DNA of 53,322 nt, taken from contig KV425587.1 of NCBI GenBank assembly GCA_001632425.1, forward strand, positions 67,119 to 120,440. Reading direction: 5' to 3'. Shown piece by piece: positions 32,897-46,094 of the stretch. The translations under genes and the position numbers were made by a program. Below the pieces are notes generated by a model. It worked only from the letters and a program-made list of their open reading frames with translations, made no database searches and was not told the DNA's origin. Position 1 is the stretch's first letter. The number at the start of each line of letters is the position of its first letter. This DNA comes from Neolentinus lepideus HHB14362 ss-1 (Eukaryota; Basidiomycota; Agaricomycetes; Gloeophyllales; Gloeophyllaceae).

Positions 32897-35258
32897 CTAT
32901 GCTTCCTCCTCTTCCTCCTCCTCCCAAACAACTTCCGCGGGAAACTTTTCCCTCGAGCCCGCCACCGTTCGGTTTCGATCCCTCCAGCTCACCCAAATGC
33001 TGAGACCTAAAGCAATCAAACATGCGATCGTCGTCATGTACAGGCTGGCGATGTAACATTCCCCACCCTCAAAGCATTGATGCGTAGAAGGTAACCCGCC
33101 TCGTCGCGTCAGCTGAGATGAAGACTCCACTACCTGATCTGCGTCTTCAGGAGCAGCGTGCGCGTCGAGGTTACGACCAAAGGCGATAGAGAATACGTTT
33201 CCGCCGAGTAACGGGGCGAGAGATAGAAAGCCCCAATTCTCTGAGAAATGAGCTAGATCATAGAAGAACAGGGTGTACCAGTTAGCTGGGTCTTGACATG
33301 TAGTATAGGCAATACTGACGCATGCCAAACCATTCAATACACAGAGTCGGATACAGTCCGAACATGCTGCCATATGACAAGCCGAGAAGTGCACTCGCTT
33401 TCCAAAGCTCACTAACATCACCAATAGAGATCGCCGTGAGTTGGGATATCAGAAATAGCGTTGAGACGACCGTCGCGCAATAGGACCTAGGCAAGTGTAG
33501 TTGATTCTTGGCGAAGTCGGCAAGGATGCCTAGATAACGATAGTTCAGCCTCAGCAGCAGAGCAGAGTCATAGGAACCACAGACCTACAAGAAACCGGCC
33601 CAAACAATTGGTGATACTGACTGTCGAGACTTGGCTCGCTTGCCAGCGGGAGGCCTCAATTTGATCATAGTTTGGATTACCTTTGGCAGATAGTGCCTCC
33701 GAGATTGATCCGACATTGTTGATCCCTTTCGTTGTCATTCATGTCAACGAAAATGATAGAGAAAGAAGGTGAACCTACACATCAGACCAGTCCCGCTCAC
33801 TATCTCGACGATTCAGTCTTATCAGATATAACGAGGTTACGGACGTACATAGCGACATCATAATGAAGAAGAGCCAGAAATCTGATGACGTCCATAAGAA
33901 TTTACCATGAATATTCGGCTGGTGGTCATCGGTTTTGACGGACACCCTACTCCGACTTCTTCCAAGAGCTACCCGACTTCTCGACCTGTGCCTGCTCAGC
34001 CCTGCGACGTCCGAACGTGTGGGACTCAACTCCACCGCATCAGACGTGTGCGGAACCACATAATCCGTAACCTGTTGTTCATGACCGACCGTTGACTCAG
34101 TCCCATCGCGGTCGGCGAGAAGACGTGTGGAAGAATTGTTTTCTTGTTGGAAGATGGTCTCCACGGTCACGTCGGGCATATCCTCTTCCTCTGGTGCGCC
34201 GCTCTCTAGAATATGAGCTGGTTCAGCAGGTGGGAGAGGAACGGGCCGGACCAAGAAGAAACCAATTATCATGGGCAGCGAGGTGCCGATGGCAAGGATG
34301 AGCAGGAAGTCAGACGTGTTTCCGGGAAATGCGACGTGAGCAATTGTCGAGAAGAAAAATGCCGACAAGCCAAATCCTGAAAGTACGATCCCCGTAGATG
34401 TAGCGCGCTACATGTAGTCAGTCGTTAGAAGTTTGCTAGAATCGCCAAACCAGGCAAGCTCACTGCTTGGTCGGGAAAGCTCTTGGCAGTCGAATTCATG
34501 ACGCTGGTCAGACCGGCATTGCCGCCTGAGCCCGTCAAAAAACCGCAGGTGACCAGTAGAGCCAGCGCGATAGAGTCGTACGCGGTCGGTCCAGCGTCAT
34601 AGACGTGCCGAATTCCCATGTATCCAAGAAGCAAAAAGGTGAAGGCAACAACCAGGAGAAGTCGTGGACCTCGATTGTCGACTATCCGTCCCCATATTGG
34701 ACCGGAGCTGTACACACCGACTAGGATACCTCTCTGTAAGCAGGTGCTGGTCTAGAGTTTTGAGCGAAGATACAAACCATTTCCTGCCAGCCCAATTATA
34801 TTGAGCTGGGTGTGGTTGATCTTCAGGCGTGAACCCAGCTGGGGTGCATAGGCTGCGAAAACACGAGGTGAGCGCAATTGAGTTCGCAACTCAGAGAATG
34901 GAAATTATCTGATATGATAGATAGTTCGAGGATGCATCCATTCGTCCTTGATAACCACTCCGACGGCAATGAATCAAAGTGTCCGAGGACGAGTGTGACG
35001 ACTCGTCTGCCCAGCTTGTTCCGATATTACGAACAATCTCCGATACCCAGACCAAAATGATGGGTTGCGAAAGTAAAGTCACTCACCAGAATAAACCTAC
35101 AGGACAATCCGTTGTACAAACGCTATGGTTTCAGTATACGTAGGTCTAATTAGTCGACGTACATAGTTCGTTCCGGCACCAAGGGCTACCAGGAGAGACG
35201 CAAACAACGTCGTTAGCCTTCGGGGACTGATAAGCGAAGGTGTTTTGCTTTCCGACAT
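32897..35258 (-). CDS. Major facilitator superfamily transporter, Mch1/nodulin-like (577 aa, 9 exons)
   Basis: Exons in transcript order: 35163-35258, 35087-35096 (10 bp), 34778-34852, 34464-34729, 33845-34407, 33779-33795 (17 bp), 33585-33725, 33320-33529, 32897-33252; the frame is exact. The protein starts MSESKTPSLISPRRLTTLFA and has about 12 membrane segments. Family motifs are GTNYVYSAYAPQLGSRL, SSGPIWGRIVDNRGPRLLLV (MFS loop 2-3 signature), GSGGNAGLTSVMNS, LSGFGLSAFFFSTIAH, TGTGLMWINNVGSIS, SYGSMFGLYPTLCIEWFGMP and HFSENWGFLSLAPLLGGNVF. A long Ser/Arg-rich cytosolic loop separates the two halves. The family (yeast Mch1, plant nodulin-like) transports small organic anions, with substrate mostly unknown; the protein probably sits in the plasma or vacuolar membrane. 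The junction 33845/33795 uses a GTCCGT donor, the least typical splice in the model. The 10-bp exon is required to give NYVYSAYAPQ. Confidence 0.88.
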
Positions 35259-36317
35259 GAGCAGTAATTAGGAAAGAAGAAAAACGATGACCGGCGACCT
35301 TCAAGGCCAGCTGTCACAGTGAGATCTCTGTGAAACACAGCCCTATCTATCCGTCGATATCGCGTTCCAGCTTGAAGCATGCGGCGAACCGTCTCCGAGC
35401 CGCGGCATGCAGCGGCAGAAGCATAGTGTGGCATCTGTTTGGCAAAGACTTTGGATCCTAACAATTACATAATCTGGGACCCACAAACGCCCTCAACTCT
35501 ATGAATATTTAACGGCGAAGTCATCACCTCTACGTCGTATCCGTGTTTCAGAACCAATATACTCAGCGACTGCGCTTCTGAATGATACTGACCACTTATG
35601 AAGTAATTTTCTAAACATTTTAACCAACACCTCAAAATCCAATCACAGTCCTTGATGCAGACAGTTGATGAATGTGGAACAGTGTTGTCGAACATGCTTG
35701 CTAACACAGAAGCTGTAAAGACGAGATAAACGAGTGTAACATTGAAACGTGTGTCCCGCAACGCGGAAAATTTAATAAGCGAGATCCGGAGAAAGCCGGA
35801 TCCATGTGCGCGGTCTGCAGCAATATTGGCAGCGTCCAGCGATAAACATACTGTCTACGCCTTGCTTTCGACCGTCATCGTAGACTCTACCGACCCTACT
35901 CGTGTTGCTCCACAAAATGATCCTTTTCCACGCGGAAATCGCATAATCTGGCGCAAAAACTATGCATCGATGGTCTACATGCCTTGGATGAGCACCCTCT
36001 TACACTTTCTGGCCGAATTTGCCATTCTTCGAAGAAGAGAGAGCGAGGTTTTGCGTCGCGGACGACCCTCGAAGAGGGGGAAGTTGCTGCGACGTGGCGC
36101 CTTAAGGTTTGCGCCACAATCACGACCAAACAATGCCGCCACAGCCGCCACCTCAAATCAAACAAGTCAGTTTACGACAGCGTTCTCATCAGTCTCGACG
36201 TTGCTGGACCCGACAAGGACTATAGAAGAAGGGTGCTTGGACCGAGTCTGACTAGGCGGCGACTGATTTACTACAAATCTCGTCGCGAAATCGACCTGCT
36301 ATTGTCTTGCGCATTCC
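35259..36317. promoter_or_regulatory. Divergent intergenic region between MFS and AAA-ATPase genes
   Basis: It holds both promoters. A possible upstream coding exon of the ATPase (MPPQPPPQIKQ, 36133-36165) ends at a GTCAGT donor that could join in frame to an acceptor at 36341. No other feature is recognised. Confidence 0.4.
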
Positions 36318-39300
36318 ATGCAACAACCCGATGACCCTCAGCTGCACCAGTCTGGTCCTGTAGGATTCGAGAATATACTGAACCCGGCTAGCCCTGTCAA
36401 CAGCACTCCGAGCAGTCCCAAACTCCTGATAAAACTTCCGCCGTTGATGATACCTAACCTGCGACGATCGACGCGCCAGAGGACAGCATCGCTGGGCACA
36501 CAGCCGTCTGGCTCCGAGTATCACGAATCGGACGGCGGGATGGACGTCGACGACAGCATACCTGTAGCGAAAGCTGAAGATGAAGAGGAGGAAGAGGAGC
36601 CGGTCGAGTACGCGGTGACGTCGCGTGGCAGGCGGATCCAGAAGAAATCGTACCGCGAGTCAGCGAGCGAGGACGGGGGTGACGGCGACGGCGACGGCGA
36701 GGATGGACTCGCGCCATTGGGGCGCCGTGAAGATGTCGACGTAGAGGGCGAGGATGAGGAGCAGCCGCGGTACCCGCTGCGGCGGCTGACGCGGGGTGGG
36801 GTGAAGAACTTGAACGGGTTTATCGTGAGCGACGAGGAGGGCGAGGCGGGGATCGGGCGGTACGACACTCGGAGCAGGAGCAAGAAGCCGGTGCAGTCGG
36901 ACGGCGGGCACGAGGGCGGGCGGTTGACGCGTCAGCGCGCTCAGGCGCCGCGCAGACTGACGAGGACGCGGTCGGGGCGGCGAGTGCGTACGCGTACGCG
37001 AAATAACGACGCGGGGGACGACGGGTACATCGACGAGGCGTCTGATGCGTCTCAGAGTGCGGGCGACTCGTTTGACGAGGCGCCCAAGACGAGTCCAGAA
37101 CCGGAGCCAGGACCAGAACCAGAGATGGAGGCGGATCTGGATGCCGAGGGAGAGATCGATGTCGAGGAGAAGGACGGCAGGCCGTACGCGCTGAGGCAGA
37201 GAGCCAAAATCAATTACGCGATTCCACCTCCACTGGAGGAGATGCGGGCACCGTCGCCGAAGCGGGCAGCGCCGCGGGCCACAGTAAGGAAGAATGGTGG
37301 ATGGGGCGGACGGAGCAAGCCCCCTGGATGGAGTGCTACAGGCGCGGAGCTGGGTCGATGGATGGGTATGGGTGGCGACGATTCGGTACGTGACAACTGG
37401 ATGGCCTCATGACAATACCTTAATGACGGTCATGTCAGGACTCGGATTACGCCACTAGGACACCGCGCAAACCGTTCGGCGGGATCGCGGGTGCGGCCAA
37501 TATGAGTGGTGCTTTGGCGGGCGGTGCTGGTTCTGGAGGTGGTGGCTTGTTCCCCACTGATCTGGCGGCGGCGGCAGGTACTCCGTCCAACTTTGGTAAA
37601 GTTGGCGATGTTGGTACGCTGTCGCTACATTAACAATCCTGCTGTCACACTGATGAATGCCCTTGCAGCTCTTGCCGACACTGATCCACTTGGAACCAAT
37701 CAGAACGTGTCTTTCGACGAAGTAGGAGGGTTGGACGAGCGTTCGTGATCTCAACTTTGATTCATCTTTCCGTGTCTTACTTTGCTGTGCTATCAGACAT
37801 CAATTCCTTGAAAGAAATGACGGTGCTCCCGTTGCTCTACCCCGAAGTCTTCCAGAGATTCAGTGTCACTCCACCAAGAGGCGTACTCTTCCATGGCCCT
37901 CCTGGAACGGGAAAGACGCTACTCGCACGTGCTCTGGCTGCCAGCTGTCGGTCCAATGGACGGGGTATTTGTGAGTCTGTTACAATACATTCAATCCACC
38001 CACGTTCCGATTGCATTACCCAGCGTTCTTCATGCGCAAGGGCGCTGACTGCTTATCCAAATGGGTCGGTGAGGCAGAACGTCAGCTTCGTCTCCTCTTT
38101 GAGGAAGCAAAGAACTCGCAGCCCAGTATTATCTTCTTCGACGAGATTGACGGCCTTGCCCCCGTTCGCTCCTCCAAGCAAGATCAGATCCATGCTTCGA
38201 TAGTCTCCACTCTCCTCGCGCTAATGGACGGCATGGATAATCGCGGCCAGGTAGTCGTTATCGGTGCGACCAACCGGCCGGATGCCATCGATCCTGCTCT
38301 AAGGAGACCGGGGAGGTTTGACAGGGAGTTTTACTTCCCATTACCAAAATTGGAGGCAAGGGAGAAGATCTTGAGGATTATGACGAAGAAGTGGGCTGGG
38401 TGGGAGGGGCAGAAGGCAGAGGAGAATGTTAAGGGGCTGGCCAAGGCTACGAAGGGATATGGAGGTGCTGACTTGCGGGTAGGTGATTATTTCGTTAGAT
38501 TCATCGGGAGACTCATAGGTGCTGCAGGCCTTGTGCACAGAAGCGACGCTGAATGCTGTACAGCGCCGATATCCCCAGATTTACACGTCTACAGAACGAC
38601 TGCTGTTGAACCCGGAGACTATCCAGGTGGAGCTTCGTGATTTTATGATTTCCGTCAAAAGTGCGTGTTTGAGATCTGACGCCTTGGTATTACTTGTGCT
38701 AATGCCTAATTCCGTATTGTAACAGAAATTGTCCCTTCGTCTGCTCGATCTGCATCGTCGACGGCACAGCCGCTGCCAGTACAGCTCGCACCTTTGCTGC
38801 AGGACGCGCTGGATCGAGTCAAGGATGCTATTTCGAAGGTGCTGCCTGTTAGTAAGAAACGGACAGCCTTGGAAGAGGCGGAATATGAGGATGAAGGGGA
38901 GGATGGAGCGCTTGAACGCGAACTGATGCTGCAATGTGGGTCGACTCACCATACGCTCTCATGACGTACTTATAGGCTATCATACTATAGCTATGGAGTC
39001 GTTACGGGTCTATCGACCACGGATCGTTCTTCATGGACCTGTTGGGATGGGTCAAGGCTATGTCGCTGCAGCAGCCTTGCATCATCTCGAGGGATATAAC
39101 ATACAGAGCATGGATCTCGGAAACCTCATGGGTGACTCAACTAGAGTGAGTTAATTGTTATCTATCTCTCTTTAAGTCTGACTCGGAATTTAGTCGGTGG
39201 AGGCGGCCATCGTGCAACTCTTTGTGGAGGCGAAACGAAACCAGCCATCTGTGGTGTACATTCCCTCTCTTGTAAGTTGGTGCGCCGCTGTCTCGGAAAC

Positions 39301-41228
39301 GTCCCGGTCGACAATACGCGCCATGATGGACACTCTGTCTCCCTCTGACCCTATTCTGCTTCTTGCTGTCGTTGATGGACATTTCTCCGAACTACCTCGA
39401 GATGTTCGGGCATGGTTTGGTGTTACCCGAGACAATCGAGTCGAGCTGTCTCTACCTGACAATGACAAGCGCGAGGTCTTCTTCCAAGGGCTTCTTGACG
39501 ACATCCGGAGACCACCTAATCAATTCCCTGACGGTGTCAAGCGTAAGAAGCGGGTACTTGAGGAGCTTCCTGTCGCCCCTCCTTTGCAGCCGAGACAGCC
39601 AACAGCGGCAGAGCTTGCTCTTCAAGAGGACAACGATCAGAAGATTATCACGTTGTTGAAGTACCGACTAGGGCCTATCTTAACTGAACTGAAGCGGAAG
39701 TTCAAGCGTTTCACCAAGAGAGCCACGGTATGCGTATTCTAGCTCATGCATTCCCTCCCTCATACTTTTCTCGACATAGGAGGAGTACGACTTCAACAGC
39801 CAGGCGCCAGTCCCTGAGATCCAAGTCACCGATCACACTGAGACCGTCACCAAAACCATCGAGGTGCAGGGCAACGACGGCGCAGTCACTCAGACGGAGC
39901 AGGTCGAAGTCGTCGAGTCTCATGCTGAGAATGAAGTTGCAGCAGGACTTCAAGTAGCTCAGTTAGAGCCGCAGTTATTTGACATGGACCTGGAAAGGAT
40001 GCACGTGGAGTTGTACAAAGGGAAATATCTGACGCCTTCGCATTTCTTGCAAGACGTCGAGAAGATGGTTCACAATGCTCATGTGCGAATGCATGAAGAT
40101 CCTGATAGGCTCTTCAAAGCTCAAGCCATGTTGACAGCTGCTCAAGTCAGTATGCAAGAGTTCGATCCTCAGTTCACTCTGGAATGCGAACGGATGGCTG
40201 GTCGAGAAAGAAAAAGGCGTGAGGCAAGGAAACGTGCCAAGGAAGAAGAGAAGGCTCGAGAGGCAGCTCAGAGCGGTGTTAACTCGCGAGGAAGTTCACA
40301 AGGAATACGCCGCAGCGCTCGTCACAATGGTCAACAACCAGAGATATCGATAACAGATCCTCTGTTGCTGGAACGCAGACTGAAGAGGCAGCGACCGGAC
40401 GAGGTGAATGGGGTGAACGAGGCGGCTCCGGATGTCGAGCAGTTTGGCGATGACGCAGAGGACGATCGGGCCACCAAGAGGTCTCGTACCGCCATGAGTG
40501 AAGATGATGAACCTGATCCCCTTGATTTAGTTGGGCGAGCCTCGTCTGTCTTGCGTCCTAATGGTGTTCGCTTCGCTCCTGAGGCCGAGCCAATGCCTCC
40601 TCTCGCAAGCTTCATTCATGAACGTGATGGTGCTTGTAGCCCCGTGGCTCCCAGTACACCTAATCGGCGACCAGTCTTGGAGACACCTCCATCTCCGGAG
40701 TCTCCGAAGCGTATCGTGGACTTCGAACATCCCCGCGGACCATCCAACCAGGGCAACTTCCTCGTCAATGGATTCGTGTCGCCTTCCCCTTACGATATCT
40801 CGACTCCGGTCAGAAACTCCGTGCATCGAAATGGCACTACCACACCTCAAGCTCTCAATAGCCCTATGCCAGTCGACACAGAAGCTGTGGTAGACGAACG
40901 TGCACCTCTAACGGCCCCTGCTGTCGAGAACGAAGCCGTGGCTGGTATGCCAACTTTCTCGGACCCCATGGACGTAGCGCGATCTATTTCGCCTGTTCAT
41001 CCTGACTTCCACGTGGACGAGGATTTCCTGGCCAGTCTCAAAGATGACCTTGTCAAGGACACCGGTCTTCTCAATATTGAGCAGTTGGAACAGCTTCGTG
41101 CTTCATGCTTGGGTTGTGTCTGGCACCACCGATTCGACTGGGATCGTGATGCCCTTATAAAGGAGTTGAAAGGAGTTGTTGAGGATTTCATCGATCAGGT
41201 TTCACAAGAGGACATGGTTTCTGAGTAA
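36318..41228 (+). CDS. YTA7: Yta7/Abo1/ATAD2-type bromodomain AAA ATPase (about 1474 aa, 10 exons)
   Basis: Nuclear ATPase that handles histone H3-H4 and regulates nucleosome density. Exons: 36318-37385, 37439-37613, 37669-37740, 37797-37970, 38024-38478, 38528-38660, 38726-38935, 38991-39145, 39194-39727, 39780-41228; frame exact. The N-terminus (residues 1-400) is acidic and Arg-rich (PLRRLTRGGVKNLNGFIVSD). AAA1 begins VSFDEVGGL, with Walker A GPPGTGKT at 472-479, Walker B IIFFDEID at 532-539, sensor IGATNRPDAIDPALRRPGRF and ISFFMRKGADCLSKWVGEAE. AAA2 has the degenerate Walker A HGPVGMGQGY, as usual in this family. The bromodomain-like region contains FDMDLERMHVELYKGKYLTP followed by HNAHVRMHEDPDRL. 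A long disordered part and a final helix bundle (NIEQLEQLRASCLGCVWHHR) end the protein. The start may instead lie in an upstream exon at 36133. Confidence 0.93.
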
Positions 41229-41408
41229 ACTAGTTTGATCCTGCACGTATCCGATATTCGCATATCCCCCAGCTGTATCACTTATCCCACGGTTGTTGTA
41301 CTATGATATCCCTATCCTACACCTGTATCCTGCTGTAATCTATCGTTTATTCGTTATGTTATACATTGCTTTCCGGATGCAAGATACACTTTCTGCCACG
41401 AGACTAGA

Positions 41409-44065
41409 TCAGTTAGATCGAGTGAAGTCTACAAACGCACACTGCTCCCAAGGCAGGACTTCTCCCTGGTTACTGACCCCTTGAACGTAGAAGCGACATG
41501 AAGAGAGTCCATCAGGTAGGCCTTCCAGAAGGCCAGGATCAATGAGGAGCCGACGAGCATGCCCGTCGAGTCCATTGGTACCTATGAACGTCGATGATGC
41601 TGGATTAAGCACTGCGTCGTTTGGTCGGTATAGTTTTGCGTAGACATTGAAGTACGAAAAGTCTGGCTTCCAGCTGTGTGCGTTCTTCACGGTCCAAGCT
41701 GGCCGCAGGTCTTCAGGCGACGTAATCGTGACATTTCTGACCGAAGGAAACGTGACAGCAACTTCCCATGTAAGCGTACCAGATAAGGTATCCTTGTTAG
41801 ATCCCTGTGTCTGTTCGAAGTCAGCCCATAGCACTCGGAGCTTAGGCTGTGAGTGGGTAAATGGTCGAGACGGAGTCACGCTCAACGAACCCAGGTAGAC
41901 GGAGAAGTCCACATGCTGAGAAGGATCCTCGCATGCGAAGCCGACAACTATACCCACGGCCGACAAGATGTCTTGACTCCCGTTTTCGGGCAGCGCGATC
42001 TCAATGTCAATTTGCGTCCATCCACCTGCCAGATTTTGTTGGCTAGAAGCAGGTGTAACATCAAAAGCAGTCTCGACGAGCCCTGTAAGAGACTTGACAG
42101 ACAGTCCAATGTCGATGTCGACTCCTTTAGGTGCATCCACCTTGAAGACCAGAATAGCACGGTATGTCTGCTTCGGAGTAATGGCTAGAGATTGGATCGG
42201 CACCCAAACGCAGCGGAACGCAGCGTCCTCGGACTCTGACCCAGAGCACTGAACCTCGAGTTTCAGCGAGCTGCCGCCCATCCACACATCCTCCATGCAC
42301 ACTGAGGCCTTTGCCTCAGGAAGTTTCACCTCTTCCCCAAGTTCGATATGCTCCCAGACTAGTTGAGGTCGAGGCCACAGCATATCGCCCAGCGAAGTCT
42401 GCTTGTCAATATCCGTCCAACCATCTTGGGTCTGCAACACCTTGACGCCCTGCACAAACCACGCGCGGCCAACGCCAGGACAGAACGACGTATAGAAGCC
42501 CAAATGTACTGGATTCGGCGGGGGCTGTCTGACGAAGAAATCCGACATGGGCTGAAACGGGCCGTGAAGGCACACCGGAGGAGGGGGCACACCGGGGCGT
42601 GGATCTCGCTTCGGCTCCTCAGGCACCTCCACTATCTCGTCCCTATTCTCCGGTCCCACCCACAACTTGCGTTCGTATGCCCACCATTGATCCCAGTTCC
42701 AGCCCGGTTTATCTTGTTCGCTCTCCCACGTCCAGGCCTGCCCGAACAGGGCGACGCTGAGTCCTAGGTACGCAGGGTCGATGTGATTGATCGCCTTATA
42801 GCAACCGAAGCCGCCGTTGCCGTGCGAGCCGCGACCCCAGACGTCGATGCCTATGAAGAGGCTCTGGAGAGATTTGGGCACCATTGTAGTACCAGCGCTC
42901 TGTTCCGACTCAAGGAGGGACGTGTCTAGACCGAGGAAGTATTGAGCGGTGAGGGATGGAAAGTGGGGAGGCCACTTGTAGCACGTGAGTCTCTAGAGGG
43001 ATAGACAATGTTGGAACTTACTGTGTAATTCGTAAAGAAACCAGTCGATGGTATGAAAAAAGGCAGATTAAGAGCATTGAGCCTATCCTGCCAGCGAAGT
43101 TGACCAGTAATTATCACACTATCGTACCTGTAGACAGATGAGCCAAAGATAGGAAAGAGATGTCGACTGTACAAACCATATTACCTCCGCATGCGGTCCG
43201 ACCTTCTCCCAAAGCTCACTCTGCAACATTGATATCCATGCGCACAGGGCCTGGGTCTGTTCTACACTTCCTCGGAGCGGGCACTCGAAGTTCAAAAGGT
43301 ATCCATCAAAGCCCCTCTCTACGGCTAAGTCTGCCAACAGGCGTGCGTAATGCATAGATACCGGGAGCGAATTATCGCCGGATGCAACTGCAGGTCCCGT
43401 GTTGGATTGTGGAAGACGGCCTACGAGAAGACGAAGGCAATCATGCTCCCCATCACCTTCGAATATGCTTCAAGTATTCTGTCAGTCAGATGGTACTTCC
43501 CGAATGAAGAGAAGAACGAACAGTGTGCCAAGCATTTTCACACCTTGACGATGCGCAGCGTTGATCCATCCCGGGGTTGGTATGGTCACTCTATAGTGTG
43601 CAAAGCTACACAAATTCGTGAAAGATACTTAAAGATCTGAATAGCCTCACTAGATGAACGTCGAGCACAAGGGCCAGAAATTGAAGGTATATGCCAGCGC
43701 CGATGGTTTTTCTGTATATCCACCCTGTGGGGCCGAGCATTAGTGTGGTTTCAATTCTGTCTCTAGACTGGCGGAAACAAAACAATAAGCGCTGAATGAG
43801 AATACCTTGTAATCGTGGCAAACCTTGGAGATGGATCAGTGAGGTCTGCTTGGACTGGAAGTGCAATATGCTGCTTCACCAGAAGCTGTCCACGAGGTTT
43901 TTCGAAATGTCCCTGTACTTTGGCCCTCGGAGTGTATGCAATGAGTCCATCTAGTTTCTTGCGCATATGCGGGGTGAGAGACCATTCATCCAGCTCTGCA
44001 AGTGACTCGAAGTAGGGCGCTTCGCCGGTTACAGCAGTATCATGACTTGATCCGCGAAGAGGCAT
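41409..44065 (-). CDS. Endo-beta-N-acetylglucosaminidase, glycoside hydrolase family 85 (774 aa, 7 exons)
   Basis: Cleaves the chitobiose core of N-glycans, in the cytosol for ENGase orthologues. Exons in transcript order: 43880-44065, 43806-43823 (18 bp), 43651-43724, 43522-43605, 43177-43467, 43022-43127, 41409-42974; frame exact. The barrel domain is complete: GQLLVCHDYKGGYTEKPSAL, AYTFNFWPLCSTFIYFAHYR, AHRQGVKMLGTLIFEGDGEH, and GFDGYLLNFECPL with the GH85 catalytic pair Asn180 and Glu182. Then come EVIWYDSVIITGQLRWQDRL, LPFFIPSTGFFTNYTW and FIGIDVWGRGSHGNGGFGCY. Residues beyond about 430 form the C-terminal beta-sandwich domains. No signal peptide is evident at MPLRGSSHDTAV, agreeing with a cytosolic enzyme. 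It converges on the ATPase gene with 180 bp between the stops. Confidence 0.94.
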
Positions 44066-44373
44066 GGTAGACCTACTGGTTTACTAGTGGCTGAGCGTTG
44101 AACGGCTAGAACTGTCCTAAGTGGAGAATCCAGACCGGACGAAGAGGATTGTGGCGAAGACGTGGCCTGGATTGAAGTGTGGCCTGGGAAAAACAAAGTG
44201 TACAGCCCCTTATAGCACCGTGACGGTGCCACCAGAAGCGGCCTTTGTGACTGAACGTTTTCGCGCATATAATTGTTGTATTTACAATCGACACTAGAGA
44301 ACAAGCACGTCCTAATCACATTGTCTTGGGCTTATTTCAAGCAACTCGAAACACTAGTCAGACCGAGGCCTCC

Positions 44374-46070
44374 TCAATAGATTGGAGAACCTGACTCCTC
44401 TACTCGAGATTTCATCGAATCCGGTCGACTGCGAGTACCTCTCGGGATATACTGACGACCATGGCGAGCTTCGCCCATGTCTTCCTCCTCCTCGCTCTCC
44501 AGCGGCAGCGACATGAACGGAGAGGGGGAGCGGTCTTCAGACTGCTCTCGCCTACGCTTCTGACCCGCCTTCGACTTCTTTGGTGATGTAGACGTCGACA
44601 ACTTCTTCTTGGTCGCCTTCTTAGCTTTCGGTGGAGGTGGAACCCAGTGTGCGTATTCCCTAGCAATGTACCTCTGGAAGTCCTCGGCGTACGAGATACA
44701 TTTCATGCACCAGACACAGAACACCTGCGGGAGCTGATGAGAAACTACCTTCAAGACCATCAAGTAGATCGACGTACGATCTGGCCCTCGTCAAAGGCCC
44801 GACGAATGTCACCCTCAGAAACATTGGCGTACTTGTCCTTGGAAGCCAGTGCGTCATCTGTTTCTTCTTCAGTTGGTTTTCGCCCCCTTGTCTGCCATAG
44901 CCATATCACAGCCCGTATCCCTCGAGCCCAGTCCCCATGATGAAGTTTCTCTGCCCACCCCCGTTTCATCTACCCACGCATGAGCACTTCAACAGTGCGA
45001 CAATGTAATGGAAACTTACTGCTTCACTCTGTGACTTCCATTCATCTATAGTGAGTGGTGGAGCCGGGATCATTTTGTACTGGCCAACATAAAGCCACTT
45101 GCTAGATGCTAGTCGCACAAAAACCCTCCATATCCCCGGCCACTCTATATTGTCGCCTGCAACTCCAGGATTGAACCAAAGACCCGAGTCGCCTGGCACT
45201 TTAGGGGCGTATGGGTTGAGGTTCAAGTTCACGTACATGAAGTCAGTCAGACCATGCTGATCAGAGCGTGATCGTGCAATGTCCGGGAACGTGCTCTGGG
45301 TGTTTCCGCCGTAGTAGTTGGTCATGAAATGTCTGGAGACAGTGGTGTTCCTGATGGATTCATCGAGTTCAATAATGTGGACGGCATAGTTGATCAACGC
45401 TAGACGAGCGCTAACAGAGTCCTTGGACAGACGAGGTGTATCCTCTTCGATCTTGACTTTCTTCTCTTCCTGTGAGCCCAATATAAGGTGCGAATTAGAG
45501 GGATTCTATCACCTCTCAACGTACTGGCATAAGTCGAGCAAGAATCTCGTCCACTTCCTGCTCTGTCTTGATCTTAATGTCCTGTCTCTTTCTTGATGAT
45601 GACTGGAGGAGCAATAGTAAAATGTCAGAGACATTCGAGTGACATTTCAAGAATTTTATACCATTGTTCTCACTGGCAGGCTGGGAGTCCGCCACTTTGC
45701 TCTTTACCCGCTCCCGTAGCTTCTTGATGCGATCCTCATCTATCACAACTTCTAGCTGTCTTTTGCCTGAGCGCTTTACAGACGGTACCGGCGAGTGTAT
45801 CACTGCCTTTCTCATAGAGCTCTAGCACTTCCACGTCCGTGAAGTCGTACATCATACTTACCGGAGTATCATCTCTCTCGGGCGAGATTGGACTCATGAG
45901 CGCATGAGATTGGTCGTGCATCTGCGAAATCCTCATTCAGTTCTTCCAAGGACGTATCAAACACGTGAAGCCTACCGATTGTTCGTCACCTGTCCTTTGC
46001 AGGCCCAATCTCGCCTTGAGCGACTCATTCTCCGCCTCGAGGGCAGCTACATCAGGAAAAACCTCCCGCA
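44374..46070 (-). CDS. DUF6697-domain protein, 5' end missing or displaced
   Basis: Unknown function; a fungal domain that I recognise by its core. Exons in transcript order: 45976-46070, 45862-45921, 45708-45773, 45525-45602, 45020-45469, 44778-44969, 44374-44724. The first recognisable exon encodes a coiled coil (DVAALEAENESLKARLGLQR). Core motifs are SRHFMTNYYGGNTQSTFPDI, HGLTDFMYVNLNLNPYAPKV, GLWFNPG, WRVFVRLASSKWLYVGQYKM and LTIDEWKSQSE. A conserved tail then holds FCVWCMKCISYAEDFQRYIA, a Lys-rich segment and an acidic patch. The splice at 45603-45707 is a guess, since the frame is also open through it. The exon at 46070 starts in phase 1, so an upstream coding exon is required, but 22 bp beyond it lies a MITE. 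A candidate, MKSLRRSTYIYDT at 46894-46933, has the right phase but is speculative. Confidence 0.78.
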
Positions 46071-46094
46071 CTGATTAGGTCTAAAGAAGCACTA

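Noticed and set aside
36454..36911. Antisense frames in the acidic N-terminus of the ATPase gene
   Set aside because: They are shadows of GAG/GAC-rich codons and read as Ser/Pro/Arg low complexity.
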